Shown here in pieces: positions 21,801 through 23,048 of a DNA stretch of 23,048 bases. The stretch is from NCBI GenBank assembly GCA_964390805.1, contig CAYMKL010000111.1, positions 1-23,048 of the forward strand, in the 5' to 3' direction. Source of the stretch: CAYMKL01 sp964390805. GTDB lineage: Bacteria > Chloroflexota > Anaerolineae > VGOG01. Positions within the stretch are counted from its first letter, which is position 1; each line of letters opens with the position of its first letter. A program made the position numbers and the translations under genes. The notes under the pieces are model-generated. The model was not told the origin of the DNA. It searched no databases and saw only the letters and a list, made by a program, of their open reading frames with translations.

Positions 21801-21911
21801 ACCCGTCGTAGCCGTCTCTGTGTCATAGCCCTTCCTTCCAAATACGAGACTCAGGGTTCTAGAGGTGCTCTCATCGTCGTCAACGATCAGGATGGTTTCT
21901 TTCTCGTCCAT
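18876..21911 (-). CDS. REC-PAS-PAS-PAS-PAS-GAF-HD-GYP c-di-GMP phosphodiesterase
   Basis: Cytoplasmic response regulator, 1011 aa, expected to hydrolyse c-di-GMP under control of phosphorylation and ligand sensing. The receiver covers residues 4-122 (D11-D12, phosphoacceptor D55 in L-L-D-I-K, T83, K105). PAS domains follow at about 140-255, 258-378, 383-503 and 507-628, each ending in a D-I-T-x-R-K-type exit linker. A GAF domain spans about 640-795. The HD-GYP domain spans about 820-1011, with H877-D878 in I-H-D-L-G-K and G-Y-P at 938-940. PAS1 carries C187, H191 and C200-P. A longer reading frame begins at 21989, but the ATG at 21911 has a strong G-G-G-A-G-G-A-A-G site at 21914-21922 and starts directly with the receiver, so I choose it. 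It overlaps the upstream cyclase gene by 32 nt, which suggests translational coupling. PAS3 is AT-richer than the rest. The receiver is nearly identical in DNA to that of the gene at 10695-12599. Confidence 0.94.
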   Translation of the reverse strand: MDEKETILIVDDDESTSRTLSLVFGRKGYDTETATTGQEAIEKAQERFFNLALLDIKLPDMEGVELLGPLKEMHPDMVMIMATAYASLETAVWALNEGASGYITKPLNMDEVLATVREALEKQRLLFEKRRVEEALQRSKREWESTFDAMSDWVSLLDLEARILRTNRVGEELVGVPLTEMVGQISCKLVHDTEKPIPGCPLQKMLQTHQREAVELRVPDEDRWLIITVDPVMDDDGNLVSAVHIVRDITERKQAEEMIRYQANLVENVSDAIISTDVDFRILSWNKAAETIYGCRAEEAIGETTLDITRPEYLPGQREKFIEQLLEQGYWRGEVVQKRKDGTPINILASVSLLKDDSGNPVGAVAVNRDITERKQMEKQLEESENRLRLFIDNFPGVAFISDPGKCVVYANNALADAYGLKPEEVIGLDFKEYVYPGFYSRIVEQDRVVVSENRILQIEEAVHLQSGLSEWLTYKFPITQERRPTLVGGFGIDITRRKRAEEALRKSEERFDLAVQGSNAGLWDWDIQNDSLYWSPRFKELLGYSDDELDVDFETFESHLHPDDREHTGTAIEAHLKDRGLYDVEQRLRTKSGEYRWFLVRGQALWDEAGNPLRMVGSTTDITERKRAEEDVRRHLGRIEALREIDRAITSTLDLTGVLDIILTELERVIPYHSAAIFLFSDDIARLTAGRGFPDMERALQISFSVSEDPLTRELLQEEHPLVLADAQADERFLARGATGYVRSWIGVRLIAKEKAVGFLTIDHREPGVYDEESAEMAQAFAGQVAIAIENARLYDEAQRELAERERAEEELRQGLERLRMSLEGTVNVLISAIEIRDAYTAGHQRRVTELACAIADEMGLSEDQIDGIRMAGVIHDLGKIAVPTEILSKPGRLSDLEWGMIKAHPRVGYDILKTVEFPWPVADIVLQHHERLDGSGYPAGLLGEGIMLEARILAVADVVEAMASHRPYRAARGIDEALEEISQNSGILYDAEAADACLRLFAEKEFTLE

Positions 21912-23048
21912 CTCTTCCTCCCTTGCCGGAGTAGCGTTGGTAGTTGTCCCGGCCTTGTTCCTTGGCTTGGTACATGGCGATGTCTGCATTCTTCATCAGG
22001 ATATCAGCATCTTCACCATTGTCAGGATACAAGGCCATCCCAATGCTGGTAGTGATATTGATTTCGTGGTCATCAAACTCAAATGACTCTCGAAACGCTT
22101 CCAGGATCTTTTGGGCAATCTGGGTCGTGTCTTCCTCCCGAACGATCCCTGGTATTATCAGCATGAATTCGTCGCCCCCCATGCGGGCGACGGTGTCGCT
22201 CCCGCGCAGAAGACTTGTCAGGCGATCGCCAGCAACTTGCAGCAACTGGTCTCCCACACTGTGACCCAGCGTGTCGTTAACGTCCTTGAAGTAGTCGAGG
22301 TCGAGCAACATCACGGCTAGCTTCTGCTCGTTGCGCTGTGCGTGAGCTAGCTCCAGGCTGAGACGGTCATTGAAGAGCCGCCGGTTAGGCAGGCCAGTCA
22401 GTGGATCATGGGTGGCCATATAGACCAGTTGTTCCTCCGCCTGCACCTGCTCGGTGATGTCGCGACCCACCGACTGGAACTCGATGAAGCGGCCCTGCTG
22501 GTCGAATATCGCCCGATCGGTCCACTGCTGCCAACGGATCTGTCCGTCGGGCAGTATGACCCGGTGCTCGTAGGTTACAACCGGGTTCTGCAGGGACAAG
22601 GAGCTGAATTGATCGGCGGCGAATTCCTGGTCCTGTTCGGGAATGGGGGGCATAAAGCTGCTCCCAATCAGATCCTCCCGCTTTTTGCCAAAATAGCGAC
22701 GGTAGGCTTCGTTCACGAAGGTGAGGGTTCCGTCGGGCAGGAAACGGCAGATCAGTTCCGTCTGATCCTCGACGATGGCGCGATAGCGCGCCTCGCTCTC
22801 CTGCAGCGCGTGCGTTGCCTGCAACGCCCTAGCCAAGGCTTCTTCCTTGGCCGCCAACGCTTTGCGTTGGCCCTCCTCCGCCCGCTGCTTCCCCCAGACG
22901 AGGCGCTGCTTCTCCAGGGCCTCCCCGACGGTGGCCAACACCTCATCCATGTTCAAGGGCTTGGTGATGTAGGCCGAGGCCCCCTCGTTCAGGGCCTGCA
23001 CCGCCGTTTCCAGAGAGGCATAGGCGGTGACCATGAGCACCCCCATGT
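21880..23048 (-). CDS. REC-PAS-GGDEF diguanylate cyclase, 5' end outside the window
   Basis: This gene is predicted to make c-di-GMP from two GTP. It runs off the right edge. The first visible codons fall inside a receiver domain, at the stretch matching H-P-D-M of the neighbouring receivers, so the phosphoacceptor Asp is not visible. Counting from the Met at 23046, the receiver ends near residue 48, a coiled coil follows, a PAS domain spans about 84-200 (closing with G-R-D-I-T-E), and a GGDEF domain spans about 208-370. The signature G-G-D-E-F is intact at residues 290-294. An R-G-S-D at 281-284 sits five residues before it and matches the inhibitory I-site (RxxD). Catalysis and product feedback are therefore both expected. 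The last 32 nt overlap the start of the next gene, an HD-GYP phosphodiesterase. The domain assignments are firm, but the input signal is unknown. Confidence 0.93.
   Translation of the reverse strand, partial: MGVLMVTAYASLETAVQALNEGASAYITKPLNMDEVLATVGEALEKQRLVWGKQRAEEGQRKALAAKEEALARALQATHALQESEARYRAIVEDQTELICRFLPDGTLTFVNEAYRRYFGKKREDLIGSSFMPPIPEQDQEFAADQFSSLSLQNPVVTYEHRVILPDGQIRWQQWTDRAIFDQQGRFIEFQSVGRDITEQVQAEEQLVYMATHDPLTGLPNRRLFNDRLSLELAHAQRNEQKLAVMLLDLDYFKDVNDTLGHSVGDQLLQVAGDRLTSLLRGSDTVARMGGDEFMLIIPGIVREEDTTQIAQKILEAFRESFEFDDHEINITTSIGMALYPDNGEDADILMKNADIAMYQAKEQGRDNYQRYSGKGGRDGRERNHPDR

Overview
The window is about 23 kb of a bacterial chromosome given over almost entirely to signal transduction. 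Every gene I accept lies on the minus strand, so the locus reads from position 23048 down to position 1. The sequence is GC-rich. It has long multi-PAS proteins, a DUF574/SAV2177-type methyltransferase, HD-GYP proteins, two lipoprotein substrate-binding proteins and short intergenic tandem repeats. This mix suggests a Chloroflexota (Anaerolineae-like) bacterium, but the assignment is an inference: there is no rRNA or other marker here.

Layout in transcription order. (1) A c-di-GMP block (23048-17706): a 5'-truncated REC-PAS-GGDEF diguanylate cyclase, overlapping by 32 nt a REC-4xPAS-GAF-HD-GYP phosphodiesterase, then a PAS-HD-GYP protein. (2) A stand-alone receiver (17677-17276), followed in frame by a relic of a histidine kinase 3' end (17260-17117). 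(3) A DUF574 methyltransferase (17094-16276). (4) A kinase/receiver set: a cytoplasmic 4-PAS histidine kinase (16190-13407), a double receiver (13405-12635) and a REC-GAF-PAS-PAS protein with no enzymatic output (12599-10695). (5) Two repeats of a lipoprotein plus membrane-sensor arrangement: a family 1 substrate-binding lipoprotein (10621-9086) followed by a HAMP-GAF-GAF membrane sensor (8890-6779) and a six-TM-PAS-GAF sensor (6729-4963); then an OpuAC-type lipoprotein (4894-3827) followed by a Cache-HAMP-PAS-PAS histidine kinase (3813-1126). (6) A receiver/coiled-coil gene broken by a 23-bp tandem triplication (1086-390). (7) A small inverted-repeat element (308-218) next to another kinase 3' relic (217-69).

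The most interesting pattern is that four proteins (the broken receiver at 390-1086 and the genes ending at 4963, 6779 and 10695) have input domains but no catalytic domain. They all end in a related coiled-coil tail built around G-R-E-x-R-M-x-E-L-K. In the kinases of the locus, the same upstream linker (E-H-L-E-E-L-V) leads into the HisKA domain instead. Three truncated kinase 3' ends lie directly downstream of receiver or sensor genes, which suggests that kinases were dismantled by module exchange. Near-identical DNA at PAS-exit linkers, a 162-bp perfect repeat between two receiver domains, and one AT-rich PAS module bounded by linkers all point to recombination-driven shuffling. My working model, which is inference, is a phosphorelay and c-di-GMP network fed by extracytoplasmic lipoproteins, in which output-less sensors act through shared coiled-coil tails on the few complete kinases.
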